Below are positions 6,842 through 13,211 of a stretch of DNA of 17,725 nt, in pieces; position 1 is the first letter of the stretch; each line of letters begins with the position of its first letter. Source of the stretch: CAIWXH01 sp964555675 (lineage in GTDB: Bacteria; Chloroflexota; Chloroflexia; Chloroflexales; Chloroflexaceae); NCBI GenBank assembly GCA_964555675.1, contig CAZKTU010000129.1:1-17725 (forward strand). The letters are read 5' to 3'. The notes under the pieces are model-generated. The model made no database searches and had not been told where the DNA came from. It saw only the letters and a program-made list of their open reading frames with translations. Position numbers and translations under genes: made by a program.

Positions 6842-7716
6842 TGGGCCCCCTTGATGATCAAACGCCCGGCCGAGGCGCCGAGGGTCGCCGGGACGCCCAG
6901 CACAATCACCCGCGCCCAGGCCGCCAGGGGCCCCAAGTCTTCGATGCGCCCGAAGAGCCAGAGGATGCCCGCCGACACGGCCAGGGCCACGGCGTAGGTT
7001 ATCACCGTCTCGCGCACCACCTCCAGCGGTGTGGGCGCCGCATCGTCTCGCCCCGCCCCCACGAAGTCGCTGTAGAAGCAGATCACGGCCGTCAGGGCCA
7101 GCGCGATGAGCACCAGGCCGAGCAGGCGCGGCGCGTCGAGCCTGGCGGCGATCAGCAGCACCTCCTCGGTCGGCGCGACATTGGCGGCGATCAGCACGGC
7201 GCCGCAGACGGCCAGGACCACCAGGCCGAGTAAGCTGCCATCATCCGTCTCGCCCTCGTCTTCGCCTGTGGCATCACCGCCGCCCAGCTGGGCGGTGCCC
7301 ACCGAGACCCCGATGGCCGCGAGCATGCCGGCGGTCATGACCCGGCCGATGATCACCGCGGGCGACAGCGTCCCGTCAATCTGGCCGATCAGCCAGAGCA
7401 GCAGGGCCGCCACCACGATGCCCAGGCCAAGCTCTTCGACCGAGTCGATCAGCACCTCGGCGCGGCTCGCATCGCTGCGCAGCCCGGCGTAGCGGTTGTA
7501 GCCCAGCAGCAGCAACAGAGTGCCCGCCAGGCTCACCGCCAATCGCCCCGGGCCGAAGACGGCCCCCGCCTTCCAGACCTCTTGGGTATACAGCAGCGGC
7601 AGGCTGAAGATCAGTCCGCCCGCGATGCCTCGCCCGTACTCGCTCAGCGAACGGGCGATACTCCCCTCGCCCTGCGCACCCTTATCCCCACCCCGCTCGA
7701 GCGCTGTCGTCGCCAT
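6838..7716 (-). CDS. TIGR02587-type multi-pass membrane protein (DUF2391-like)
   Basis: The protein is 292 residues from the ATG at 7716, with GGAGGG seven bases upstream. A TTG at 7746 would add ten residues and lacks such a site. About eight hydrophobic helices are visible, with an acidic loop (GGGDATGEDEGETDDG) near the middle and the motif NVAPTEEVLLIA between helices. It resembles the TIGR02587 family of putative integral membrane proteins, whose function is undescribed. It is 33 bases downstream of the amine oxidase on the same strand and overlaps the TIGR02588-type gene by four bases, so these three probably form one operon. The family assignment rests on remembered pattern and neighbourhood, not on a search. 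Confidence 0.72.
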   Translation of the reverse strand: MATTALERGGDKGAQGEGSIARSLSEYGRGIAGGLIFSLPLLYTQEVWKAGAVFGPGRLAVSLAGTLLLLLGYNRYAGLRSDASRAEVLIDSVEELGLGIVVAALLLWLIGQIDGTLSPAVIIGRVMTAGMLAAIGVSVGTAQLGGGDATGEDEGETDDGSLLGLVVLAVCGAVLIAANVAPTEEVLLIAARLDAPRLLGLVLIALALTAVICFYSDFVGAGRDDAAPTPLEVVRETVITYAVALAVSAGILWLFGRIEDLGPLAAWARVIVLGVPATLGASAGRLIIKGAQ

Positions 7717-7749
7717 CGCAGATCCCTCCACGATGGGTAAAAGCAAGCA

Positions 7750-9009
7750 CTATGCCGCCGCGAGGCACTCGGCGGCGGCGCGCCGGCCGCTCTCGATGGC
7801 GCCGTGAACCGTCTGCGGGTTGGTGTCATAGGCCGTAGCCTCGCCCGCGAAGAACAGGCTCTCGCCCTCGGGCGCGGCGAGGGCGGGGCGCGCGTCGGCG
7901 GCGCCCGGGGGCAGGTGAGCGTAGCCGCCCCGCGCCAGGGGATCGGCGGCCCAGGCGCTGCGCCGCAGGGCCACGCAGCCGTCGCGCAGGGCGGGCGAGC
8001 CGATCAGGCCGGCCAGTTCGTCGAGGGCGCGCCGCCGCAGCTCGGCGTCGTCGAGGGTGTCGACGAGGCGGGCCCGCTCGGCGGTGACGTAGCAGCAGAT
8101 CACCGGCGCGCCCGGCCTGTGGAGCAGGGGCGTCCACCAGCGGCTGAACAACCCTTCGTGGGCCAGGTAGGCCAGCTCCTCGTCCCAGTAGGCCCGATCG
8201 AAGCCGAAGAAGAGCTTGGTGGCCGGCTCCATGCCGAAGGCGGCGGCGGCCTCGGTCTTGGCCGCGCTCAAGGGCGGGTCGAAGGCGATCGCGCCGAGCA
8301 GCCCCGGGGGCGCCGTGATGATGCAGCGCCCGGCCTCGTAGGTCCGCCCGCCCGCCGTCACCGTGACCCCGCGAGAGTGGCGAGCGATGGCGCTCACGGG
8401 CGCGCCGAGGAGGAAGCGCTGGTCGCGGGCCATCCAGCCGATCAGGGGGCTGTAGCCGCCCACCGGGCGATACTCGAGCGCCCCCGCGTGGTCGACCCGC
8501 AGCTCGCGGGCCAGGTCGGCGCAGCTGAGCTGCTCGATCGAGGCGCAGCAGGTCTGGGCGAGCAGCACATCGGCGACGGCGAGGGCGCCCTCGTCGAAGC
8601 CGCGGGCCCGCAGCTCGGCGGCGAGGGAGCGGTCCGGGGTCGGGGCCGCCTCGGCGAGGCTCTTGTAGGCCGCCTGGAGGTCGCGGATGAGGGCGAGGCG
8701 CTCGGGCGGCAGCGCCTCGACGGGGATGGCCGGCCCGCCGTCGCCCCAGCGCAGGCCGCCGTAGCGGTCGACGGGCGTGGTGGCGATGCCGGCGGCGCGG
8801 GCCAGCTCGTGGGTGACGGCGCCCTCGCCGTGGATCAGCTCGGCGCCCAACTCGATTGGGCCCGCGACAAAGCTGTGGTCGGTCCAGATCCGCCCGCCGA
8901 GGCGCTCGCGGGCCTCGACGATCAAGCTCGAGACGCCGGCCTCGCGCAGGCCCATGGCCGCGCCGAGGCCGGCCGCGCCCGCGCCGATGATGATCACTGC
9001 TGCGTCCAA
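7750..9009 (-). CDS. FAD-dependent amine oxidase (flavin monoamine oxidase family)
   Basis: The protein is 419 residues. The N-terminal Rossmann FAD site is VIIIGAGAAGLGAA (Gly9-x-Gly11-x2-Gly14), followed by EARERLGGRIWT, the typical second FAD motif of the monoamine/polyamine oxidase and phytoene-desaturase-like group. The C-terminal FAD site is SLFFAGEATAYDTNPQTVHG, very like amine oxidases. It would oxidise an amine to an imine, passing electrons to oxygen or an acceptor; the substrate is unknown. There is no signal peptide, so it is cytosolic. The start is a TTG at 9009 with GGAG about eight bases upstream; no better in-frame start precedes the FAD motif. A TGC-TACAAT extended -10 lies about 40 bases upstream. 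It is first gene of the likely operon with the two membrane proteins. Some relatives are desaturases or dehydrogenases rather than oxidases. Confidence 0.88.
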   Translation of the reverse strand: MDAAVIIIGAGAAGLGAAMGLREAGVSSLIVEARERLGGRIWTDHSFVAGPIELGAELIHGEGAVTHELARAAGIATTPVDRYGGLRWGDGGPAIPVEALPPERLALIRDLQAAYKSLAEAAPTPDRSLAAELRARGFDEGALAVADVLLAQTCCASIEQLSCADLARELRVDHAGALEYRPVGGYSPLIGWMARDQRFLLGAPVSAIARHSRGVTVTAGGRTYEAGRCIITAPPGLLGAIAFDPPLSAAKTEAAAAFGMEPATKLFFGFDRAYWDEELAYLAHEGLFSRWWTPLLHRPGAPVICCYVTAERARLVDTLDDAELRRRALDELAGLIGSPALRDGCVALRRSAWAADPLARGGYAHLPPGAADARPALAAPEGESLFFAGEATAYDTNPQTVHGAIESGRRAAAECLAAA

Positions 9010-9047
9010 GAGTGGCTCCGCCTGTCGCTCGTGCGAATATCACCCCG

Positions 9048-9056
9048 ATTGTAGCA
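9048..9056 (-). promoter_or_regulatory. Extended -10 promoter for amine oxidase operon
   Basis: The minus strand reads TGC-TACAAT. A start near 9041 would leave a leader of about 32 bases to the TTG at 9009. No strong -35 is visible, and I find no -24/-12 site on this strand, so this operon seems to be sigma-70-type. Confidence 0.5.
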
Positions 9057-9069
9057 CCCGTCGCCCGTG

Positions 9070-9085
9070 TGGCACGAGAGTTGCC
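9070..9085 (+). promoter_or_regulatory. Sigma-54 (-24/-12) promoter for zinc-ribbon operon
   Basis: The plus strand reads TGGCACG-AGAG-TTGC, a full match to the consensus with correct spacing. Predicted start is about 9096, giving a leader of about 27 bases that holds the AGGAG ribosome site (9112-9116). The site is quasi-palindromic (TGGCA/TGCCA), but the TGGCACG half points to the zinc-ribbon gene. Confidence 0.78.
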
Positions 9086-9122
9086 AAAGCATACGCTGGG
9101 GAAGGCCAACCAGGAGCATCTG

Positions 9123-9368
9123 ATGATTACTTGCACCCGCTGCAATAACGAGACCTGGGCCAGCGAGCTCGTCACGCCGGACGGCCCCGTGATGCTGGCC
9201 GGGCCGCGCGGCTCGGCGCCCCAGCCGGTCGTCGCCCGCGTCTGCACCGCCTGTGGCTATATCGAGCTCTACGGCCCACAGCCGATCGTCGACGAGCGTA
9301 CTCAGCCCGCCGAGGCCGACGCGCAAACCACGCTTGCGCCGGCGCCTGCCCCCGTCCCTGCAGCCTGA
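9123..9368 (+). CDS. Small zinc-ribbon protein
   Basis: The protein is 81 residues. Cys4-x2-Cys7 near the N-terminus and Cys41-x2-Cys44 (VCTACGYIELYG) make a four-cysteine zinc ribbon, like small nucleic-acid-binding Zn-ribbon proteins (zinc_ribbon_13/DUF2082 style). The tail (about 60-81) is Ala/Pro-rich and probably disordered. The start is the ATG at 9123, set by AGGAG six bases upstream; a longer in-frame reading would cross the sigma-54 site and is not likely. It is first gene of a two-gene unit with the 67-residue protein 29 bases downstream. The promoter is a perfect -24/-12 site, so it should be expressed with sigma-54. The partner and role are unknown. Confidence 0.85.
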   Translation: MITCTRCNNETWASELVTPDGPVMLAGPRGSAPQPVVARVCTACGYIELYGPQPIVDERTQPAEADAQTTLAPAPAPVPAA

Positions 9369-9397
9369 GCGGCACGTGTCGGAGAAAGGAACGTTCG

Positions 9398-9601
9398 ATG
9401 CAGATCCACCCACGCCAATCTGAGCGCGGCATAGCCTGGGAGCGCTCACGCATGGACCGCCTCGTGACCCTCTACCAGTCGGCCAGCCCCGTGCCCATCA
9501 GCGAGCGGGCCCTCGACATCGACCTGGTGAGCCGGCTCTGGCTCTGCCTGCGCCGCGAGGGCTATGGGCAGGCGGTCGAGGAGCCCTCGACCGACGAGTA
9601 G
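9398..9601 (+). CDS. Hypothetical 67-residue protein
   Basis: I do not recognise a family. The protein is 67 residues, charged, with no membrane segment or cysteine pair. It has a basic N-terminus (MQIHPRQSERGIAWERSRMD), a central predicted helix (ALDIDLVSRLWLCLRREGYG) and an acidic end (VEEPSTDE). A good ribosome site (GGAGAAAGGA, 9381-9390) lies seven bases before the ATG, and 29 bases separate it from the zinc-ribbon gene, so the two are probably co-transcribed from the sigma-54 site at 9070. A strong hairpin follows. Evidence that it is real: the ribosome site, operon place and terminator. Confidence 0.7.
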   Translation: MQIHPRQSERGIAWERSRMDRLVTLYQSASPVPISERALDIDLVSRLWLCLRREGYGQAVEEPSTDE

Positions 9602-9632
9602 CCTGAACGCGCTCGCAGGCAACGTGAATCGT

Positions 9633-9658
9633 GAAGGCCGCCCCGTGGGGCGGCCTTC
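9633..9658. terminator. Bidirectional hairpin terminator
   Basis: A GC-rich inverted repeat (GAAGGCCGCCCC/GGGGCGGCCTTC) forms a stem of about 11 bp with a four-base loop. It lies 31 bases after the 67-residue gene and 15 bases beyond the stop of the convergent FAD/Rieske gene. It could end transcripts from both sides. No long U-tract. Confidence 0.65.
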
Positions 9659-9673
9659 GCGCATGGCCGGGGC

Positions 9674-11197
9674 CTACGAAGCCGGGGGCAGGTCTGTGGG
9701 CGCGGGGCCGTTCAGCACCTTGCCGTAGGGGTCGTAGCGCGATCCGTGGCAGGGGCAGTCCCAGCTGCGCTCGGAGCCGTTCCAGGTGACGACGCAGCCG
9801 AGGTGGGTGCAGAGGGCCGAGCGACGGTGGAGCTGCCCGCTCTCGTCGCGGTAGACCGCGACCTTCATCGGCCCCCAGCCCACGATCGCGCCGCAGCCGG
9901 GGGCGATCTCGTCCTCGGAGCTCACGTCGCCGCCCTTGAGCAGGTCGGTGTACTGGGCCGCGACATTCAGGCCCTCGCCGGCGACCTCGCGGGCGGCGCC
10001 GAGGGGCGTGCGGGCCGGGCTGTACAGCTCGGCGTACAGGTTGCGCCGCCCGGCGATCTGGTCGGCGACGATCAGCGCCCCGATCGTCGAGTGAGTCATG
10101 CCGATGCCGGTCTGGCCGGTGATCACATAGACGTTGGGCGTCACTAGATCGGGCCCGGCCAGGGCCAGCCCGTCGAGGGCGTTGACCACCTGGCCCGACC
10201 AGCGGTAGGCCAGCTCGCCGGCGAAGGGGAAGCGCGCCCGCGTCCAGCGCTCGAGCCGCTCGTAGCGCTCGTCCATATCGTCGGCCTGGCCGGTCTTGTG
10301 GTCCTCGCCGCCGACCAGCAGCACATCGCGCTCGAGCTCGGGCTGGATGCGCAAATAGTGGTAGGGGTCGTCGGTGTCGAAGGCCAGGAAGTTCGGCAGA
10401 CTCCCCTTTGGGATGCTCAGGCCGACGACGTAGGTGCGGTACGGGAAGACGCGGGTGCTATAGCCGAGGGAGTCATTGATCGGGGCATGGGTGGCCAGGA
10501 CGCAGCTATCGGCCGTGACCCTCAGGCCGTCGGCCGTCTTGAGCGAAACGCCAAGCTCATCGCCCTCGACAGCGGTCACGTGGGTCCCGCAGAAGATCCG
10601 ACCGCCTTGGCCCTCGATGGCGCGAGCGAGGCCGGCCAGATACTTCAGGGGGTGAAAGTGGGCCTGATTGGGGAAGCGCAGGGCGGGGCCGAAGCTGGTA
10701 TTGGCGAGGACCAGACTGTCGGGCACGAGCTCGACGCCCGCGAGGCCGGCGCGCCACGCCGCCTCAAGCTCGTCGATCAGGGTCTGGCGCTCATCGCCGG
10801 GGGCCAGGATCAGGTAGCCGTCCATGCGGGCGAAGTCGCAGGCGATGCCCTCGGCCGTGACGATCTGCTCGATCGTGTCGATCGCGCCCATATGGCTCTC
10901 GGCGGTCAGGCGCGAATCGTCGACGCCGCGCAGCCGCTCGGTCTCGGCGTAGCCCTTGTCGAGCACACAGGTGATCTGGGCGGTAGTCCGCCCCGTGTCG
11001 CCGCCGCCGACCGGGCCGTCGTCGAGCACCGTCACCTGGAAGCCCAGCCTCGCGAGCCTGTAGGCCGTCGTAAGCCCGGCGATACCCGCGCCGACGACGA
11101 CCACCCCGGTGCGCAGGTTCGCCGTCAGGGGGCCATAGGCCGGGGCCGCGGCGGCGCCCATCCAGATCGAGGTTGTCCTTCCGCCCTCTGCATACAT
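9674..11197 (-). CDS. FAD-dependent oxidoreductase with C-terminal Rieske domain
   Basis: The protein is 507 residues: a DAO/glycine-oxidase-like FAD domain (Rossmann motif VVVVGAGIAGLTTAY, Gly36-x-Gly38-x2-Gly41) fused to a C-terminal Rieske [2Fe-2S] domain. The Rieske boxes are CTHLGC (463-468) and CPCHGS (481-486). By family rule Cys463, His465, Cys481 and His484 bind the cluster and Cys468/Cys483 form the disulfide, as in bc1-type Rieske centres. The layout matches the YhfW-like group. Electrons probably move between FAD and the cluster; substrate and partner are unknown. The start is the ATG at 11197: AGGAGG (11204-11209) is six bases upstream of it but abuts a GTG at 11203. No signal peptide is evident. 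The U-tract of an intrinsic terminator ends about seven bases before that ribosome site, so transcripts must pass the hairpin. Confidence 0.92.
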   Translation of the reverse strand: MYAEGGRTTSIWMGAAAAPAYGPLTANLRTGVVVVGAGIAGLTTAYRLARLGFQVTVLDDGPVGGGDTGRTTAQITCVLDKGYAETERLRGVDDSRLTAESHMGAIDTIEQIVTAEGIACDFARMDGYLILAPGDERQTLIDELEAAWRAGLAGVELVPDSLVLANTSFGPALRFPNQAHFHPLKYLAGLARAIEGQGGRIFCGTHVTAVEGDELGVSLKTADGLRVTADSCVLATHAPINDSLGYSTRVFPYRTYVVGLSIPKGSLPNFLAFDTDDPYHYLRIQPELERDVLLVGGEDHKTGQADDMDERYERLERWTRARFPFAGELAYRWSGQVVNALDGLALAGPDLVTPNVYVITGQTGIGMTHSTIGALIVADQIAGRRNLYAELYSPARTPLGAAREVAGEGLNVAAQYTDLLKGGDVSSEDEIAPGCGAIVGWGPMKVAVYRDESGQLHRRSALCTHLGCVVTWNGSERSWDCPCHGSRYDPYGKVLNGPAPTDLPPAS

Positions 11198-11215
11198 TGT
11201 CACCCTCCTGCTTAT

Positions 11216-11248
11216 AAAAAGGCTCGGGGAGGGCGACCCTCCCCGAGC
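11216..11248 (-). terminator. Intrinsic terminator after glsB, in the FAD/Rieske leader
   Basis: On the minus strand a perfect 12-bp stem (GCTCGGGGAGGG/CCCTCCCCGAGC, 11222-11248, three-base loop) is followed by C and five U's (11216-11220). This is the best intrinsic terminator in the window. It begins 39 bases after the glsB stop and ends about seven bases before the AGGAGG of the FAD/Rieske gene, leaving no space for a promoter between them. Confidence 0.85.
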
Positions 11249-11287
11249 GCTGTGTCACGCACCTTTGGCGAACCATCGGCCGACTCA

Positions 11288-11563
11288 CTAGCGAACAGTG
11301 CCGCGGCGGAAGAGGTTCACGATGCCGAGCAGGACGACAGCGCCAACGAACGAGACCAGCAGCGCGGTGAGGCTGAAGTCGTTGTTGTTGATGTTGCTGC
11401 CGCCGATGCCGAGCAGGTTGAAGAGGAAGCCGCCGAGGAACGCACCGATGATACCGACCACGATGTTGAGCAGCGCGCCCTGCTGGGCGTCGGTGCGCAT
11501 CACCAGGCTGGCGAGCCAGCCGACCAGGGCGCCGAACAGGAGCCAAAGAATGAAGTTGATCAC
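11288..11563 (-). CDS. GlsB/YeaQ/YmgE-family stress membrane protein
   Basis: The protein is 91 residues with three membrane helices rich in glycine (about 3-22, 30-52 and 64-84). The stretches LLFGALVGWLASLVM and NIVVGIIGAFLGGFLFNLLGI are typical of the transglycosylase-associated (GlsB/YeaQ/YmgE) family, which is linked to general stress responses; its biochemical role is unsettled. The start is a GTG at 11563 with AAGGAGGG seven bases upstream; the next Met would delete most of the first helix. A perfect sigma-54 site lies at 11672-11687. A strong terminator follows, and read-through would feed the FAD/Rieske gene. It is near another stress gene (GSP17M). Confidence 0.93.
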   Translation of the reverse strand: MINFILWLLFGALVGWLASLVMRTDAQQGALLNIVVGIIGAFLGGFLFNLLGIGGSNINNNDFSLTALLVSFVGAVVLLGIVNLFRRGTVR

Positions 11564-11671
11564 GAGAGTCCCTCCTTGTGTGATGTCTGGACCCGATGGT
11601 CCTGAAAACCTGTGCGAGAGGCATTTGTTTGAGAGGGCCCCGCCCTTTCGCGCCTCCCATTCCCCCTATAG

Positions 11672-11687
11672 AGCAAGCTTCGTGCCA
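11672..11687 (-). promoter_or_regulatory. Sigma-54 (-24/-12) promoter for glsB
   Basis: The minus strand reads TGGCACG-AAGC-TTGC-T, a full match to the consensus. It begins five bases beyond the stop of the GSP17M gene. Predicted start is about 11661, some 98 bases upstream of the GTG at 11563. The bases after the -12 (TTGCTCTATAGGG) nearly repeat those at the kinase promoter. Confidence 0.8.
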
Positions 11688-11691
11688 CCAC

Positions 11692-13020
11692 CTACGCTCG
11701 GCCGCGAGCTTTCTCCCACCCGTAGCGGATGGTCTGCTTGAACTCCTCCCAGCTGCCGCGAGCCTCTTGCTCCCAGCGCGGGCGGGCGTCGCGCTCGGCG
11801 GTCTCCCAGCTGTCGTGGCTGTAGCTCTTGTCGTTGGCCATCTCGTAGCCGAACTGATAGCCGGGCTTGTAGTAGTCGTAGGGCTGGCCGCCGGCCCCGG
11901 TCAGGGACTGATAGTGGTTGATGAAGTCGGTGTCGTACACCTCGTAGCCCCGCTGGCCGCGCGCGAAGTCGGGCTGCACCGCCTCGGCGTCGCCGCGCAT
12001 GCCGCGGGCGTAGTCGCCATGGTGGGGGCCGGCGGTCTCGCCGTCGAGCTGAGCATCGTGGGTCGGCTGGGCATCGCGCTCGCCGCGGGCGTAGTCGGGC
12101 TCGACGTCAGGGGCGGCCTCCTCGCGCATACCGCGGGCGTAGTCGCCGTGGGCCGGGCTGGGCGCAGCGTCGGCGTCGTGCGACGGGCCGCGGCCGGGCC
12201 GGTCGTAGATGCGCGGGCCGCGGCCGGCCCCGAGCTGATCCGAGGTGCCGACCCCGGCGTTGCGCTCGTCGCCGGCCAGCGAGGCGCGCTGGTCGCTGCT
12301 GAGCTGGCGGCCGGAGGAGGAAGAGAAGGCCCCGCCCGTGGCGTCCTCGCCGGCGAAGTGGGGCGCCCGGCGCGTGCCCTCGCTGAGGACGTCGGCGTCG
12401 GTGGCGTGGCTGTCGACGGCGCTGCCCATCGAGACGTTGCCGGCGGCATAACCGTCGCTGTTCCAGCCGCTCGAGCGCCACTCGGCGGCCTTGACGTCCA
12501 TATCGACGGCCCCGTTGCGGACGAGGATCTGGCGCACGTCGTCGGTCTCGTTATCGGCCGCGCTGACCGAGAGCAAGGTGCCGCCCCGGCGCACGCCCTC
12601 GACATAGGCCTCGGCGTCGCCCTCGGTGATGCCCGCGCCCATCAGGCTGCCCAGCAGGCCGCCTGCGGCCGCGCCGATCCCGGCGCCCAGGGCGCCCGCG
12701 CCGACGGCCGCCGCCGCCGAGCCCACGGCCGCCGCGATGGGGCCGGCGGCCAGCACCGGGCCGATGCCCGGGATCACCAGCAGGCCCGCGCCGATCAGCA
12801 GGCCGAGGGCCCCGCCGACGACCGAGCCGCCCACGGCGCCCGCGCCCGCGCCCTCGGCCGCGCCCGTGGCGCCGACCTCGTTGGCCTCGCCGATGACGCC
12901 GTGCTCGTCGCGGGCCACCAGGCTGATCTCCTCGCGGCGCACGCCGAACTCCACCAGATCCTGTACGGCGCTCTGGGCCTCGCTAAACGTGTCGAACAGG
13001 CCGACCACCGTCTTAGGCAT
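11692..13020 (-). CDS. Large GSP17M/YflT-type general stress protein
   Basis: The protein is 442 residues. The N-terminus (about 1-45, MPKTVVGLFDTFSEAQSAVQ) resembles the YflT/GSP17M stress domain. It encloses a Gly/Ala-rich zipper stretch (about 50-130) that may insert in or lie on a membrane. The second half of the fold resumes at about 131-178 (GDAEAYVEGVRRGGTLLSV). The middle (about 180-285) is low-complexity and charged. Four D(Y/F)ARG motifs follow (293, 309, 336, 351), and the end (about 362-442) is an aromatic domain (YDYYKPGYQFGYEMA ... WEEFKQTIRYGWEK). A similar tail occurs in long GSP17M-like proteins of Deinococcus or Chloroflexi type, from memory. The start ATG at 13020 has GAGGAGG six bases upstream. 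A sigma-54-type site precedes it. It is likely a stress-induced protein; the molecular role is unknown. Confidence 0.85.
   Translation of the reverse strand: MPKTVVGLFDTFSEAQSAVQDLVEFGVRREEISLVARDEHGVIGEANEVGATGAAEGAGAGAVGGSVVGGALGLLIGAGLLVIPGIGPVLAAGPIAAAVGSAAAAVGAGALGAGIGAAAGGLLGSLMGAGITEGDAEAYVEGVRRGGTLLSVSAADNETDDVRQILVRNGAVDMDVKAAEWRSSGWNSDGYAAGNVSMGSAVDSHATDADVLSEGTRRAPHFAGEDATGGAFSSSSGRQLSSDQRASLAGDERNAGVGTSDQLGAGRGPRIYDRPGRGPSHDADAAPSPAHGDYARGMREEAAPDVEPDYARGERDAQPTHDAQLDGETAGPHHGDYARGMRGDAEAVQPDFARGQRGYEVYDTDFINHYQSLTGAGGQPYDYYKPGYQFGYEMANDKSYSHDSWETAERDARPRWEQEARGSWEEFKQTIRYGWEKARGRA
11956..12150 (-). repeat. Four D(Y/F)ARG repeats in the stress protein
   Basis: There are four copies of a short unit, Asp-Tyr/Phe-Ala-Arg-Gly, at residues 293-297, 309-313, 336-340 and 351-355. 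Two are preceded by His-Gly and followed by Met-Arg (HGDYARGMR), and copies 1 and 3 match most closely. The spacing is unequal (16, 27 and 15 residues). The segment is hydrophilic and probably disordered. Confidence 0.75.
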
Positions 13021-13096
13021 GAGAACCTCCTCTTATCGTCCCGGCAGAGCCTTTCCCTGCCGCGCTTCGTTGCTACTCGGAGCTGGGATGGATAAA

Positions 13097-13112
13097 TGCA
13101 TAAAGCGTGCCA
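13097..13112 (-). promoter_or_regulatory. Sigma-54 (-24/-12) promoter for GSP17M gene
   Basis: The minus strand reads TGGCACG-CTTT-ATGC-A. The -24 element is perfect; the -12 has one change (ATGC). Predicted start is about 13086, giving a leader of about 66 bases. A CRP-type palindrome begins eight bases upstream of it. Confidence 0.68.
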
Positions 13113-13119
13113 GCTGCGT

Positions 13120-13137
13120 CTGTGAGAAGAATCACAG
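13120..13137. promoter_or_regulatory. CRP/FNR-family binding site
   Basis: The sequence holds CTGTGA-N6-TCACAG, a perfect inverted repeat identical in its core to the CRP consensus TGTGA-N6-TCACA. Its centre (13128.5) is about 41.5 bases upstream of the likely cupin start (-10 TATGCT at 13158-13163), the classic class II activator position. It also lies next to the sigma-54 site of the divergent stress gene. Confidence 0.72.
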
Positions 13138-13157
13138 CAGAACGAGGCCCACTGCCC

Positions 13158-13163
13158 TATGCT
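13158..13163 (+). promoter_or_regulatory. Putative -10 element for cupin gene
   Basis: TATGCT on the plus strand predicts a start near 13170, about 42 bases before the cupin ATG. No -35 is visible, which suits an activator-dependent (CRP-type) promoter with its site at -41.5. A small GC hairpin (13172-13187) lies in the leader. Confidence 0.4.
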
Positions 13164-13211
13164 TCGGGTAGGCCGGCGTCCGCCGGCACGCCTGACGAGA
13201 ATGGAGCCCCT

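Noticed and set aside
13107..13211. Upstream extension of the cupin protein
   Set aside because: It would overlap the CRP-type site, -10 and hairpin; the ATG at 13212 has a well-placed GGAG.
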